Assembly (NCBI GenBank): GCA_002687255.1
Contig: NYZR01000038.1
Span: forward strand, 1 to 7,179
Source: Candidatus Pacearchaeota archaeon
GTDB lineage: Archaea; Nanobdellota; Nanobdellia; Pacearchaeales; GW2011-AR1
Direction: 5' to 3'
Length of the DNA: 7,179 bases
The translations under genes were made by a program, and so were the position numbers. The notes below the pieces were generated by a model, which was not told where the DNA came from, made no database searches, and saw only the letters and a program-made list of their open reading frames with translations. Shown one piece after another: positions 1 to 4,929 of the stretch. Within the stretch, counting starts at the first letter, position 1, and every line of letters begins with the position of its first letter.

Positions 1-94
1 CCTTGAGATAGCGAGCACTGCCGAAACAAGTTCGGCAAGCCCTTGCTGCTCACACTTCTTGAGCGCAGCTTCGGACTTCGCTCGGTGTGGAGGC
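1..94. repeat. Hairpin-rich gene-free segment downstream of the ABC permease
   Basis: No gene is visible here. There are two clear inverted repeats: GCCGAA (20-25) with TTCGGC (31-36), loop of 5; and GCTCA (48-52) with TGAGC (60-64), extended by GCT (45-47) with AGC (67-69) across a 2-nt bulge. CGCTC at 79-83 can also pair with GAGCG at 61-65. On the minus strand these follow the permease stop codon, so they could end the ABC transcript, but no clear T-run follows. The minus strand also reads CGCTCAAGAAG, close to the CGCTCAAGGAG core of the repeats found downstream of tRNA-Leu and tRNA-Arg, so this may be another member of that family. Hairpins are seen; function is inferred. Confidence 0.5.
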
Positions 95-1315
95 TCATGA
101 TCGGAGTGCCTCCACTGGCGTCATTCTTGCGGCTTGGAGTGCTGGGAAGATTCCTGCTAGTGCTCCGATTATTAATGAGAAGAGAATTGCGGCAGTGAGG
201 AGAGGGTATGAGATTGAAACTCCGAAGGCTAGCCCTGGCATGGCTGTTTGAACGGCTGCGGCGGCGCCGAAGGCGAGGCCGAGGCCGATGGCGGCGCCGA
301 TGAGACCGCCGGCAAGGCCGAGGAGGGCAGATTCTATCAGGAAGATTGTGAGGATATGTTGGTTCTTGGCTCCGACGGCTTTCATGACGCCGATTTCTTT
401 TCTTCTTTCGAGGACTGAGGTATACATGGTGTTTGCTATTCCTATGCCACCGACTACCAAAGAGATCATGGCTATGCCTACTACGATGATGTTGATCATG
501 AGAAGGATTGTGTTGATCGTGCTTACTGCTTGTTCTGGTGTTTGGACGGTGAAGTCTTCTTCTCCCGGATCTAATTTCCTGTCTTTTCTCAATGCTTTTT
601 TGATGTTTTCTGCTACTTTTATGATTTGATCTTGGTCTTTGACTTGGACAAGAAGCATATCAACTTCATCATCGATTTCCAAGAGATCTTTCATGTCTTC
701 TTCCATCATGAAGACGACAGAATTAAGTTGGAATGTTGAGGCTTGTTCGAGGATGCCGACGACGTCGAAGGATTGGTTTTGGATGTTAATTGAAGATCCT
801 ATGCGGATTGGTTTTTCGAAGTCTTCATCTGCCTTGGTGAAGTCGTGTCCGACGATTACAGAACGAGCGTCGTTGTTCCTGAGGAGTCTGCCTTCGAGGG
901 GTTTGACGTTTATGGATTCGTAGATGACGGCTAATTCATCTGGGTCTTCAGGGAGTGAGCCGATGTAGTGAAAGTTGGTGATGTCGTTATGTTCTACCGT
1001 GACGACCCTTATTAGTCGTTCAACGATGAGATCGACGCCGTTGACTTTTTCTATGACCCCTACGTCGTGTGCGTTGAGTTTTTGGACGGCTAGGGCTCCT
1101 GGAGGGCCGAATCCTGTTTCGGCGTTTTGGACTATGAGTTTGTCCGGGTCTAATGAAGAGAATTGTCCGGTGATTGCTGTTTGGAGGCCTTGTCCTAGAG
1201 AGATTAATGATACTACGGCCGCTATGCCTATGAAGATTCCGAGCATGGTGAGCCAGGATCGGATGCCTCTTTTTTTGAGGTTGGTGAATGCTAGATTGAA
1301 GAGGTCTTCGAACAT
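95..1315 (-). CDS. FtsX-like (MacB-type) ABC transporter permease
   Basis: Membrane subunit of a MacB/LolCDE-class ABC transporter. The 406-residue protein has the usual order: a first membrane helix at about 22-44, a large extracytoplasmic MacB-type core domain at about 46-265, then three membrane helices at about 269-293, 322-350 and 369-391. The cytoplasmic segment at 299-316 (TSVLERRKEIGVMKAVGA) and the C-terminal PALQAARMTPVEALR are hallmarks of the FtsX permease domain. Four helices and about 400 residues match the stand-alone permease form, which works as a dimer. The ATG directly abuts the TAA of the upstream ATPase (TAAATG), so the two are one operon, probably translationally coupled, and no promoter is needed here. 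Family members move lipids, lipoproteins, peptides or drugs, or act mechanically on the envelope; the substrate cannot be told from sequence and no adaptor gene is visible. Confidence 0.93.
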   Translation of the reverse strand: MFEDLFNLAFTNLKKRGIRSWLTMLGIFIGIAAVVSLISLGQGLQTAITGQFSSLDPDKLIVQNAETGFGPPGALAVQKLNAHDVGVIEKVNGVDLIVERLIRVVTVEHNDITNFHYIGSLPEDPDELAVIYESINVKPLEGRLLRNNDARSVIVGHDFTKADEDFEKPIRIGSSINIQNQSFDVVGILEQASTFQLNSVVFMMEEDMKDLLEIDDEVDMLLVQVKDQDQIIKVAENIKKALRKDRKLDPGEEDFTVQTPEQAVSTINTILLMINIIVVGIAMISLVVGGIGIANTMYTSVLERRKEIGVMKAVGAKNQHILTIFLIESALLGLAGGLIGAAIGLGLAFGAAAAVQTAMPGLAFGVSISYPLLTAAILFSLIIGALAGIFPALQAARMTPVEALRS

Positions 1316-2053
1316 TTACTTTCTCCCTTTTCTTTTCGTTATTTTATCGACCTTGCCATCCTTGAGCCAGTAGGTGGTTTTTGCATGGAGTTTGGCTAGG
1401 TCGGGATCGTGGGTGACCATGATGACTGTTTTGCCTTCGTTGTTGAGTTTTTGGAGGAACTCCATGACGATCTCTCCGGTGTGGGTGTCGAGGTTTCCGG
1501 TGGGTTCGTCGGCGAGGATGATGTCTGGATCGTTTGCTAGAGACCTTGCTATTGCTACTCGTTGTTGTTGGCCTCCGGAGAGTTGGTTGGGGTAGTGGTC
1601 TCCTCGATCGTGGAGTTCTACTAATTCTAAGAGATGGTCTGCTCTTGCTGAACGTTCGTGTAGTGGCGTATCCTGGAAGAGTTGAGGAAGCATGATGTTT
1701 TCTTTTGCTGTTAGGTTTGGGATGAGGTTGAAGCTTTGGAATATGAATCCGATGGTTTTTCCACGGAGTTGGGCGAGTTGAGATTCTGTTAGAGATGCTA
1801 TGTTTTCTTTCTGGAGGGTGACGTTGCCTTTCGTTGGTGTATCGAGGGAGCCGACGATGTTCATGGCCGTGCTTTTTCCAGATCCGGAGGGGCCCATGAT
1901 GGCGATGAAGTGTCCTTCGGTGATGTCGATGGAAATGCCGTCGAGGGCTTTGACGGTGTTGTCTCCCATTTGGTAGAATTTGGCTACTTCTTTGATGTTT
2001 AGGAGGGGTTTTTTGGAGGGGGCTCTTTTTTTTGGGAGGAGATTTTTGGGCAT
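1316..2053 (-). CDS. ABC transporter ATP-binding protein, MacB/LolD type
   Basis: Cytoplasmic ATPase that powers the adjoining FtsX-like permease. All nucleotide-binding motifs are intact in 245 residues: Walker A GPSGSGKST (54-62), Q-loop Gln106 in FIFQSFNL, signature LSGGQQQR (158-165), Walker B DIILADEPTGNLD (177-189) and the H-loop histidine 215 in VTHD. The segment FIFQSFNLIPNLTAKENIMLP is typical of the LolD/MacB subfamily. The protein has about 16 extra, lysine/proline-rich residues before the usual LLNIKEV start. I keep the ATG at 2051-2053 because a TATA box lies about 25 bp upstream, giving a leaderless transcript, and the next in-frame Met (29) would cut into the domain. First gene of a two-gene operon. 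Confidence 0.95.
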   Translation of the reverse strand: MPKNLLPKKRAPSKKPLLNIKEVAKFYQMGDNTVKALDGISIDITEGHFIAIMGPSGSGKSTAMNIVGSLDTPTKGNVTLQKENIASLTESQLAQLRGKTIGFIFQSFNLIPNLTAKENIMLPQLFQDTPLHERSARADHLLELVELHDRGDHYPNQLSGGQQQRVAIARSLANDPDIILADEPTGNLDTHTGEIVMEFLQKLNNEGKTVIMVTHDPDLAKLHAKTTYWLKDGKVDKITKRKGRK

Positions 2054-2074
2054 GCCTTGATGAGGGCAGGTTGG

Positions 2075-2080
2075 TTTATA
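2075..2080 (-). promoter_or_regulatory. TATA box of the ABC transporter operon
   Basis: The minus strand reads TATAAA, centred about 25 bp upstream of the ATPase ATG at 2053. This is the spacing from archaeal TATA box to transcription start, so the mRNA should be leaderless. Confidence 0.7.
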
Positions 2081-2101
2081 GGGGTTTTGGTGGACTAAAC
2101 T

Positions 2102-2290
2102 TTAATTTGGTATTGCGACACACTTCCCGATCTTTCCTCCGGGAAATCCGCCTCCAGAGATGCTTAACATTGAGTCTTTTTTGGCCAGATCTCCGATGTA
2201 GACCCCACCCTCAAGGATTTTATCACGGTGTTGCTCTCCTTCTGCGGGGCCCCCCTTAGGTGTAATCCCGTCCGATAGTTCTGCCCCACC
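2102..2290 (-). pseudogene. Out-of-frame 3' part of the unrecognised gene
   Basis: In the -1 frame relative to the 195-aa ORF, the minus strand is open from just after a TAG (plus 2291-2293) to a TAA at 2102-2104. The translation includes EGGVYIGDLAKKDSMLSI, followed by SGGGFPGGKIGKCVAIPN. The density of Gly, Asp, Lys and hydrophobic residues looks like genuine coding sequence. One extra G, either in the G4 run (plus 2284-2287) or the G6 run (plus 2250-2255), would join it to the main ORF. The cause could be a real mutation, an assembly error or programmed frameshifting. The extension also fills almost all the gap to the ABC promoter, as expected for a compact genome. Confidence 0.6.
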
Positions 2291-2751
2291 CTAATGGTCT
2301 TTTCTGCAAAATCTTCTCCCACGAGGGCTATTAGATAGGCTGGATCTTCATGTGGGTTTACTGCCCTTCCAAATGGAATATCTCGAGATTGCATGAATCT
2401 TGCAGATCCGTCTTTCGAATGAAAGACTCCATTTCTTTTACTGCCAGGAAGAATCATTCTATCTAGCTCAACCTTGTTTAATGATCCTTTTTTCCAGAGA
2501 TCATCTACTTTAGAGGCTCCTTCTGGGTCATCTATTACGTAAACTCCATCTGGAACCCATAGGGTTCTTGTTCCTGTATGGTATAGACCTCCTTGTGCTA
2601 AATCTGTTGGTTCTAAACATAAGATGCTTTCTCCTGCAGTTGCGAGCCTTGAACTCCTTTCTGATAGTTGTTCGGCCCGTCCTATGTTAGACTGCCCACT
2701 ACAAACGGAAGGGGTTATTCTTTTTCCATTCAGCTGAATAGAAGTTTTCAT
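2164..2751 (-). CDS. Unrecognised protein, apparently frameshifted near its 3' end
   Basis: I do not recognise this family. The uninterrupted frame gives 195 residues with no membrane helix or signal peptide. It is hydrophilic, with beta-rich stretches such as RTLWVPDGVYVIDDP (about 63-77) and AYLIALVGEDFAEKTIRVG (about 138-156). The start is well supported: TTTAAATA lies 25 bp upstream of the ATG (2749-2751). The last roughly 40 residues (ending WPKKTQC) look unlike a natural C-terminus, whereas the -1 frame continues to 2102 with very protein-like sequence. The intact gene was therefore probably 2102-2751, about 216 residues. It lies between the Clp-R gene and the ABC operon, each with its own TATA box, so context gives no functional clue. 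Confidence 0.7.
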   Translation of the reverse strand: MKTSIQLNGKRITPSVCSGQSNIGRAEQLSERSSRLATAGESILCLEPTDLAQGGLYHTGTRTLWVPDGVYVIDDPEGASKVDDLWKKGSLNKVELDRMILPGSKRNGVFHSKDGSARFMQSRDIPFGRAVNPHEDPAYLIALVGEDFAEKTIRVGQNYRTGLHLRGAPQKESNTVIKSLRVGSTSEIWPKKTQC

Positions 2752-2772
2752 AGTTTTTCCACATTTAGAAGG

Positions 2773-2780
2773 TATTTAAA
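2773..2780 (-). promoter_or_regulatory. TATA box of the unrecognised 195-aa gene
   Basis: TTTAAATA on the minus strand, with its first base 29 nt upstream of the ATG at 2751. This predicts a leaderless mRNA. Confidence 0.75.
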
Positions 2781-2839
2781 TCTTTCTATTTGTTATCACT
2801 CTTAAGTTAGAACTTCTTTTGGTGGTTTTCTTTAGGATT

Positions 2840-3502
2840 TTAATTTAGAGGGTAGTGACAAGATCCTGTGAGAGCGCCTTTCACAAGATATCCTTGCTGT
2901 CGGTCTCCTCCGAGGCGCATTTCGTCGATTTCTTTATTCATTTCTTCAAGTGATTGAGATGTTCCAGGGGTCATTGGGAGTCTTCCTTTTAACACTTCTC
3001 CCCTCGCTTCGATCCCTTCTTGATGATTTACTCTCCTCATTCTTATGACGGGGGCGTTTGCTTCTACGTCTTCAGGGCTTATTCCATGGTATTGTTCTAG
3101 TATGTCCGTTTCCAGAGTCCCTCCCTGTCTTAACATTGATGCCCATAGGTCTAAGGTGTCTGGTCTCCTTGTTATAGACACGCCCGCCGCTCCCGATGCA
3201 TCGTTGAAGGCTCGTTGGCACCGATCACTCAAGAGCAGCTCTGTTTCTGGTTCTGCATGGAACAGTGGGTAAGACATGGCAATTGTCTCTGAAAGCGATT
3301 CTATGTCTACGCCAAATTCTCTTAATCCGAATCCTGCTAAAGCTTTGAGAGGGTTGTTTGTCCAGTCAAGAAAGAAATGTTCAATCCCCATACAGGGGCT
3401 TCCCCTCATGAGGGCTATTCTCTCTGCGTTATACAGACTCTCTCTTAGGTCTTTCTGAAAGAGAACTATTGACAGAGGGTGGGGGTTTGCTTCTGCTTGC
3501 AT
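2840..3502 (-). CDS. Orphan Clp N-terminal (Clp-R repeat) domain protein
   Basis: A 220-residue protein resembling the N-terminal substrate/adaptor-binding domain of ClpA/ClpC/ClpB without the AAA+ ATPase. Two Clp-R-like repeats can be read. Repeat 1 is about residues 19-76: LRESLYNAERIALMRGS, GIEHFFLDW (matching the family's G-x-EHLLL) and FGVDIESL (matching LGVDxxxL). Repeat 2 is about 90-148: LLLSDRCQRAFNDASGAAG, LDLWASMLRQGG, ISPEDVE. The C-terminal 70 residues are basic then acidic (SLEEMNKEIDEMRLGG) and match nothing I know. No ATPase or protease gene is nearby. The start is fixed by TTTAATAA 25 bp upstream. It could bind unfolded or tagged proteins, or act as an adaptor; this is inference. 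The domain call rests on motif pattern, not on a search. Confidence 0.72.
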   Translation of the reverse strand: MQAEANPHPLSIVLFQKDLRESLYNAERIALMRGSPCMGIEHFFLDWTNNPLKALAGFGLREFGVDIESLSETIAMSYPLFHAEPETELLLSDRCQRAFNDASGAAGVSITRRPDTLDLWASMLRQGGTLETDILEQYHGISPEDVEANAPVIRMRRVNHQEGIEARGEVLKGRLPMTPGTSQSLEEMNKEIDEMRLGGDRQQGYLVKGALTGSCHYPLN

Positions 3503-3523
3503 TTTTTATGTAGATTTCCAGGA

Positions 3524-3531
3524 TTATTAAA
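3524..3531 (-). promoter_or_regulatory. TATA box of the Clp-R protein gene
   Basis: TTTAATAA on the minus strand, first base 29 nt upstream of the ATG at 3502. It is divergent from the rpoN promoter, with about 43 bp between the two TATA boxes. Confidence 0.72.
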
Positions 3532-3573
3532 GATTTGTGTGGGTTTGCGGAATGAGATTGTCCAAACGAAGAC

Positions 3574-3581
3574 TTTTTAAA
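3574..3581 (+). promoter_or_regulatory. TATA box of rpoN
   Basis: TTTTTAAA, first base 29 nt upstream of the ATG at 3603. The spacing selects 3603 as the start and a leaderless transcript. Confidence 0.75.
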
Positions 3582-3602
3582 CCTTCTTTGTGGGATTTGA
3601 GT

Positions 3603-3800
3603 ATGATGATTCCCGTTCGGTGTTTTGGATGTGGTAAGCCTGTGGGCCAGCTCTGGGAAGAGTATAAGAAACGTATTGATGCTGGCGAGGACGCTGGGAA
3701 AGTGATGGATGAGCTCGGGTTGGATAGGTATTGTTGCCGAGGGACGTTGTTGGGGCATGCGGATATGTTGCCTGAGATTAGTAAATTCAAAAAGGCCTAA
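3603..3800 (+). CDS. rpoN: DNA-directed RNA polymerase subunit N (Rpb10 homologue)
   Basis: Small zinc-binding subunit of archaeal RNA polymerase, equivalent to eukaryotic RPB10, which helps assemble the Rpo3/Rpo11 platform of the enzyme. The 65-residue protein begins MMIPVRCFGCGKPVG, the family's signature N-terminus, and has DRYCCRGTLL at 41-50. The four zinc ligands are Cys7, Cys10, Cys44 and Cys45, all present. The length is normal for archaea. The longer open frame upstream (from 3537) is not used: the family starts at this Met and the TATA box sits 29 nt before it. Not related to bacterial sigma-54, which shares the symbol. Its TAA stop lies in the loop of a strong hairpin. Confidence 0.97.
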   Translation: MMIPVRCFGCGKPVGQLWEEYKKRIDAGEDAGKVMDELGLDRYCCRGTLLGHADMLPEISKFKKA

Positions 3801-3809
3801 CGGCCTTTT
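3790..3809 (+). terminator. Perfect hairpin holding the rpoN stop codon
   Basis: AAAAGGCC (3790-3797), loop TAAC (3798-3801), GGCCTTTT (3802-3809): eight perfect pairs. The loop contains the rpoN UAA. It could be a terminator, but the T-run is only four bases and a second hairpin follows at once. Confidence 0.45.
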
Positions 3810-3816
3810 GACTCAT

Positions 3817-3835
3817 TCAACTCCAGAGGAGTTGA
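3817..3835 (+). other. Second perfect hairpin after rpoN
   Basis: TCAACTCC (3817-3824), loop AGA, GGAGTTGA (3828-3835): eight perfect pairs with a three-base loop, 7 nt after the first hairpin. It is not followed by a T-run, so it is a weak terminator candidate. It could be an mRNA-stabilising or attenuating structure between rpoN and the small ORF at 3855. Confidence 0.4.
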
Positions 3836-3854
3836 AGATTTAAGAAGGCGTAAA

Positions 3855-4025
3855 ATGATAGATAGAACGTATTTTTCTGGAAGAGGAGGGCTTGTGAGAA
3901 AGCTTCAGAGGTTTGTTTTTGATGTTGCAGATGCTGTCGGGTGGTTATACTTTATCCCCAAGGAATTGAAAGATGAGGGTAGAAGGAACTATGATCGGGT
4001 TTATGGAAAAGATTCTGAAAGCTAG
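3855..4025 (+). CDS. Small basic hypothetical protein (56 aa)
   Basis: ATG to TAG ORF of 56 residues, beginning MIDRTYFSGRGGLVRKLQRF and ending DRVYGKDSES. It has a basic amphipathic start, a hydrophobic middle (FVFDVADAVGWLYFIP, about 20-35) and a charged end. I do not recognise it. Codon choice (AGA/AGG, GTT, GAT) matches neighbours. It has no TATA box at leaderless spacing and no clear Shine-Dalgarno site, so it would depend on transcripts from the rpoN promoter. It is in the same frame as rpoN, and the frame is open all the way from the rpoN stop, so the true start is uncertain. Real coding is plausible, not proven. Confidence 0.45.
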   Translation: MIDRTYFSGRGGLVRKLQRFVFDVADAVGWLYFIPKELKDEGRRNYDRVYGKDSES

Positions 4026-4111
4026 GATAGGCGTGATTTAGGTTAGGGTTGTGTGAATTAGTTCTTCTTTCTCCTTAGAAAATTTTATGTCTGTTTTTGG
4101 AGAGAGGAAAG

Positions 4112-4120
4112 TTTATATAG
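4112..4120 (+). promoter_or_regulatory. TATA box of the 5S rRNA gene
   Basis: TTTATATAG, first base 29 nt upstream of position 4141, exactly where the 5S sequence begins. The 4026-4111 stretch before it holds nothing else I can identify. Confidence 0.75.
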
Positions 4121-4140
4121 ACTTGTTTTGGTGTGTTATT

Positions 4141-4254
4141 GAAGACGGCCACAGTAACGTGGAAACGCCTGTTCCCATTCCGAACACAGAAGCTAAGCAC
4201 GCTACGTCTTGGGTGTTAGTCTCCGAAAGGAAGCGAAGTCCGGATGCTGTCTTC
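4141..4254 (+). rRNA. rrf: 5S ribosomal RNA
   Basis: About 114 nt carrying the conserved 5S landmarks: GGCCACAG near the 5' end, CCTGTTCCCATTCCGAACAC and AGAAGCTAAGC in the loop B/C region, and the closing helix in which GAAGAC (4141-4146) pairs with GTCTTC (4249-4254). The gene stands alone, away from 16S/23S, with its own TATA box and a T-rich tail. Boundaries are set by the terminal helix and could be off by one or two bases. Confidence 0.93.
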
Positions 4255-4270
4255 TTTTATTTTCTTTCTC
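4251..4270 (+). terminator. T-rich terminator of the 5S rRNA
   Basis: The 5S 3' end runs into a pyrimidine-rich tract with several T-runs (TTTTATTTTCTTTCTC), the usual archaeal intrinsic termination signal. Confidence 0.6.
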
Positions 4271-4284
4271 CATTATACAAATTC

Positions 4285-4292
4285 TTATAAAT
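4285..4292 (+). promoter_or_regulatory. TATA box of the 91-aa hypothetical gene
   Basis: TTATAAAT, first base 28 nt upstream of the ATG at 4313, giving a leaderless transcript. Confidence 0.75.
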
Positions 4293-4312
4293 GATGATGT
4301 TGCCTCTTCATT

Positions 4313-4588
4313 ATGGTTCCTGAGATTACCCTTAGAAAATTGTTGAGAGAGTTTGAGAGAACTGTGGGATATTTTGAGACTAACGGTGATGAAGAGGGGT
4401 TGCGATTAGTTGGTGAGACCAAGGCCGCTATTGACAGACATTACGAAGGTGCTGTGAACTGGGATCCTTTCCTTCAGCTAGGCTCTGACCCGAGAGCTGA
4501 TGAGCTGGTGACGGAGGATGGTGTGCTTACACCTTATCTTGCATGTAATAGGAGATGTGGTGAATTGTTAGAAGCTTCTCAAAGATAG
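4313..4588 (+). CDS. Hypothetical protein, 91 aa
   Basis: I do not recognise this protein. The first half reads as two charged helices (ITLRKLLREFERTVGYFE; EEGLRLVGETKAAIDRHYE), followed by a less regular stretch (NWDPFLQLGSDPRADELVTEDGVL) and a C-terminal helix containing two cysteines (LACNRRCGELLEA). No membrane segment, signal or catalytic motif is visible. The start is supported by a TATA box at the leaderless distance, and ATGs closer to the TATA box (4291, 4294, 4297) would be upstream of the predicted transcription start. It sits alone between 5S rRNA and the tRNA-Leu locus. Confidence 0.72.
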   Translation: MVPEITLRKLLREFERTVGYFETNGDEEGLRLVGETKAAIDRHYEGAVNWDPFLQLGSDPRADELVTEDGVLTPYLACNRRCGELLEASQR

Positions 4589-4607
4589 TTATTTTCTCAT
4601 GCCAAGG

Positions 4608-4615
4608 TTTTAAAA
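4608..4615 (+). promoter_or_regulatory. TATA box of the tRNA-Leu locus, upstream of the tandem units
   Basis: TTTTAAAA, first base 29 nt upstream of 4637. In the other two tRNA genes here, the predicted transcription start is 2 nt before the mature 5' end; here it falls 3 nt before the first tandem unit (4640), not before the tRNA itself (4755). No TATA box is visible at the matching distance from 4755. Confidence 0.7.
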
Positions 4616-4639
4616 TGGTTGCTGTGTTAGTTTTTGTGA

Positions 4640-4754
4640 GTGGGTATGCCGGTTCAGAGAATGGGAATTCTCAATACCGTCAACCACACGATACTCGTGG
4701 GTATGCCGGTCGAGTGGATCAAAGATCCCCAATACCAGCATCCCCGAGACACAA
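4640..4754 (+). repeat. Two tandem structured units copying the tRNA-Leu 5' end
   Basis: Two head-to-tail units of 57 and 58 nt (4640-4696 and 4697-4754), each starting with GTGGGTATGCCGG, the first 13 bases of the adjoining tRNA-Leu. In both, GGTAT pairs with a downstream ATACC, enclosing a hairpin whose sequence differs but whose pairing is kept: GAGAAT/ATTCTC (4657-4662/4667-4672) in the first, GGATC/GATCC (4716-4720/4724-4728) in the second. The second unit also carries GAGTGGATCAAA, close to the tRNA's D-loop GAGTGGTCAAA. They therefore look like diverged partial tRNA copies or tRNA-like RNAs in the leader of the tRNA transcript. Confidence 0.75.
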
Positions 4755-4838
4755 GTGGGTATGCCGGAGTGGTCAAACGGGACGGACTCAAGATCCGTTA
4801 GCTTAGTGCTTACAGAGGTTCGAATCCTCTTACCCACA
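4755..4838 (+). tRNA. tRNA-Leu (anticodon CAA)
   Basis: An 84-nt class II tRNA. The acceptor stem GTGGGTA (4755-4761) pairs fully with TACCCAC (4831-4837), discriminator A4838. The D-stem is CCG/CGG. The anticodon stem ACGGA/TCCGT encloses loop CTCAAGA, giving anticodon CAA (reads UUG). It has the long variable arm expected for leucine and a T-arm AGAGG-TTCGAAT-CCTCT. CCA is not encoded and there is no intron. The transcript seems to start about 118 nt upstream, before two tRNA-like units, so 5' processing by RNase P must remove a long structured leader. Confidence 0.95.
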
Positions 4839-4853
4839 TATGAAAGAGAATTC

Positions 4854-4909
4854 GAACGTGCTCGAGGAGGCGAGCTCCTCGGCCCCTGCAACACTTACGT
4901 GATTGCAGG
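4854..4909 (+). repeat. Two hairpins downstream of tRNA-Leu, member of a tRNA-flanking repeat
   Basis: First hairpin: CGAGGAG (4863-4869) pairs with CTCCTCG (4875-4881), loop of 5. Second: CCTGCAA (4885-4891) pairs with TTGCAGG (4903-4909), continued by CAC/GTG with a one-base bulge and loop TTAC. Positions 4854-4877 match 6190-6213, downstream of tRNA-Arg, at 20 of 24 bases. The second hairpin abuts a copy of the tRNA-Leu 3' end. No coding potential seen. Confidence 0.7.
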
Positions 4910-4929
4910 AATCCTCTTACCCACATATG
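4909..4929 (+). repeat. Duplicated 3' end of tRNA-Leu (possible attachment site)
   Basis: These 21 bases are identical to 4822-4842, which runs from the T-loop of tRNA-Leu to four bases past its 3' end. A perfect copy of a tRNA 3' end is the usual footprint of tyrosine-recombinase integration. The two copies are only 87 bp apart, and no integrase is in the window, so it would be a remnant or a non-autonomous element. The copy ends in the ATG of the next gene. Confidence 0.7.

Noticed and set aside
975..1595. Plus-strand open frames opposite the ABC transporter genes
   Set aside because: They are antisense shadows of well-identified permease and ATPase genes, with no promoter or recognisable motif.
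2124..2145. Inverted repeat TTCCCG/CGGGAA as a terminator between the 195-aa gene and the ABC operon
   Set aside because: It lies inside the probable out-of-frame coding extension (encoding about SGGGFPGGKIGK) and has no T-run.
3537..3602. Extended N-terminus for rpoN
   Set aside because: The family starts at MxIPVRC, and the upstream part contains the TATA box that drives the gene.
3429..3790. Minus-strand open frames opposite rpoN
   Set aside because: They cover rpoN and the divergent promoter region, and the translations are Ser/Pro/Asn-rich shadows.
4087..4290. Open frame spanning the 5S rRNA
   Set aside because: It overlaps the whole 5S gene and its promoter; the translation has no meaning.
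4640..4838. CRISPR-like array from three GTGGGTATGCCGG repeats
   Set aside because: The repeat is the tRNA-Leu 5' end, the third copy is the functional tRNA, and the intervening DNA forms structured units. There is no spacer regularity beyond two units and no cas gene.
4903..4926. Upstream TTG start for the GIY-YIG fusion
   Set aside because: It would add eight residues encoded by a hairpin arm and the tRNA 3'-end copy. The protein family pattern begins naturally at MGKVVLISC.
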